A DNA stretch of 6,480 bases from an uncultured Pelagibacteraceae bacterium (lineage in GTDB: Bacteria; Pseudomonadota; Alphaproteobacteria; Pelagibacterales; Pelagibacteraceae), in contig CACDNJ010000023.1 of assembly GCA_902554135.1 (NCBI GenBank), positions 1 to 6,480 of the forward strand. The letters run 5' to 3'. Shown piece after piece: positions 6,038 to 6,480 of the stretch. The translations under genes and the position numbers were made by a program. Positions within the stretch are counted from its first letter, which is position 1, and the number at the start of each line of letters is the position of its first letter. Below the pieces are notes generated by a model. It was not told the origin of the DNA. It did not search any database and worked only from the letters and a program-made list of their open reading frames with translations.

Positions 6038-6480
6038 TAGGTGAGGTTTAAAAAATTTTCTAAAACCCTTAAGCCATTTGATTGACTTTTTTCAGGATGG
6101 AATTGAGTAGCAAAAATATTATTTACATTAAATGATGATAAGAATTTTATCCCATAATTTGTACAAGAAAAATCTCCTTTAAAGTTTTCAACCAACATTC
6201 TATATGAATGGGTAAAATAAAAATCATGTTTCTTTTCTATACCTCTTAGCAATTTATTTGATTTGCTAAAAAGTAAATTATTAAATCCTGCATGTGGTAT
6301 TTTGTTTCTTTTTGTCTCCTTCCAATTAAACTTTTCAACTTTATTTTTGATCAGATTTAAACCCTTTGTATATCCATTTTCTGTACTTGATTTTCCTAGT
6401 AATTGCATACCTAAACATATACCCAGAATAAAAGAATTATTATTTTTTAAATTATAATAAATAGCTTCATCTATTTTCTT
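6037..6480 (-). CDS. HisH-type glutamine amidotransferase, cut by right edge
   Basis: The reading frame is open to the window edge, giving 147 visible codons of a family usually near 200 residues, so about the first quarter is missing. The class I glutaminase triad is intact: the nucleophile Cys in GICLGMQLL (Cys codon at 6417-6415), and His and Glu in FATQFHPEKSQ near the C-terminus. Other HisH hallmarks are PHAGFN (HisH usually PHMGWN) and DFYFTHSYR. The true protein begins upstream of the window; the internal Met in CLGMQ is not a start, because the catalytic Cys lies just before it. It hydrolyses glutamine to supply ammonia through a HisF-like partner. Given the context (amidotransferase, HisF2-type barrel, no other histidine genes), it is most likely the WbuY/HisH2-type subunit of sugar amidation rather than the histidine enzyme. 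Its stop overlaps the next start by one base. Confidence 0.92.
   Translation of the reverse strand, partial: KKIDEAIYYNLKNNNSFILGICLGMQLLGKSSTENGYTKGLNLIKNKVEKFNWKETKRNKIPHAGFNNLLFSKSNKLLRGIEKKHDFYFTHSYRMLVENFKGDFSCTNYGIKFLSSFNVNNIFATQFHPEKSQSNGLRVLENFLNLT

Noticed and set aside
6037..6408. A short standalone protein starting at the ATG at 6408
   Set aside because: The frame stays open to the window edge, and the catalytic Cys of GICLG lies just upstream of this Met, so it is an internal codon of a larger HisH gene.
6263..6457. Short plus-strand frame opposite the HisH gene
   Set aside because: It lies opposite a gene with an intact catalytic triad and shows no independent support.
3491..6480. 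Part of a histidine biosynthesis operon
   Set aside because: HisH and HisF homologues are present, but there are two HisF-like proteins with altered catalytic residues, no other his genes, and a sugar amidotransferase and oxidoreductase among them. A polysaccharide locus fits better.

Overview
The window is very AT-rich and densely packed. Every supported gene lies on the minus strand, so transcription runs from the right edge to the left edge. Junctions are overlaps or gaps of at most 25 bases, which suggests one operon. The strong A/T bias, lysine-, asparagine- and isoleucine-rich proteins and minimal spacers suggest a streamlined marine bacterium, with a SAR11/Pelagibacter-like alphaproteobacterium as a plausible guess. 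No taxonomic marker gene is present, so this is inference. The content is that of a surface-polysaccharide (O-antigen or capsule) accessory locus.

In transcription order the genes are: (1) a HisH-type glutamine amidotransferase cut by the right edge (6037-6480); (2) a divergent HisF-like protein of the acetamidino-modification type (5267-6037); (3) a Gfo/Idh/MocA-family oxidoreductase (4333-5262); (4) a second HisF-like protein, closer to canonical HisF (3491-4333); (5) a WbuX/WbpG/PseA-type N-acetyl sugar amidotransferase (2302-3507); (6) a GT-B-like surface carbohydrate biosynthesis protein (1197-2276); (7) a sulfotransferase-like protein (234-1196); (8) the N-terminus of another Gfo/Idh/MocA oxidoreductase cut by the left edge (1-229).

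Genes 1, 2, 4 and 5 form an amidation module. In known systems of this kind a HisH glutaminase releases ammonia, a HisF-like barrel relays it, and the PP-loop ATPase converts an N-acetyl group on an activated sugar into an acetamidino group. Known substrates are nonulosonic acids (pseudaminic or legionaminic type) and diacetamido-uronic acids; the sugar here cannot be identified from the window. The two oxidoreductases probably act on nucleotide-sugar precursors. The GT-B-like protein probably acts in glycan assembly, and the sulfotransferase may sulfate the glycan.

The main oddity is two different HisF homologues beside a single visible HisH and a single amidotransferase. They deviate from canonical HisF at opposite catalytic positions: one keeps the first aspartate and has Glu at the second, while the other has lost the first and keeps the second. 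An oxidoreductase gene lies between them. No RNA genes, mobile elements, CRISPR arrays, promoters or terminators were found, and no stretch longer than 25 bases is without a gene.
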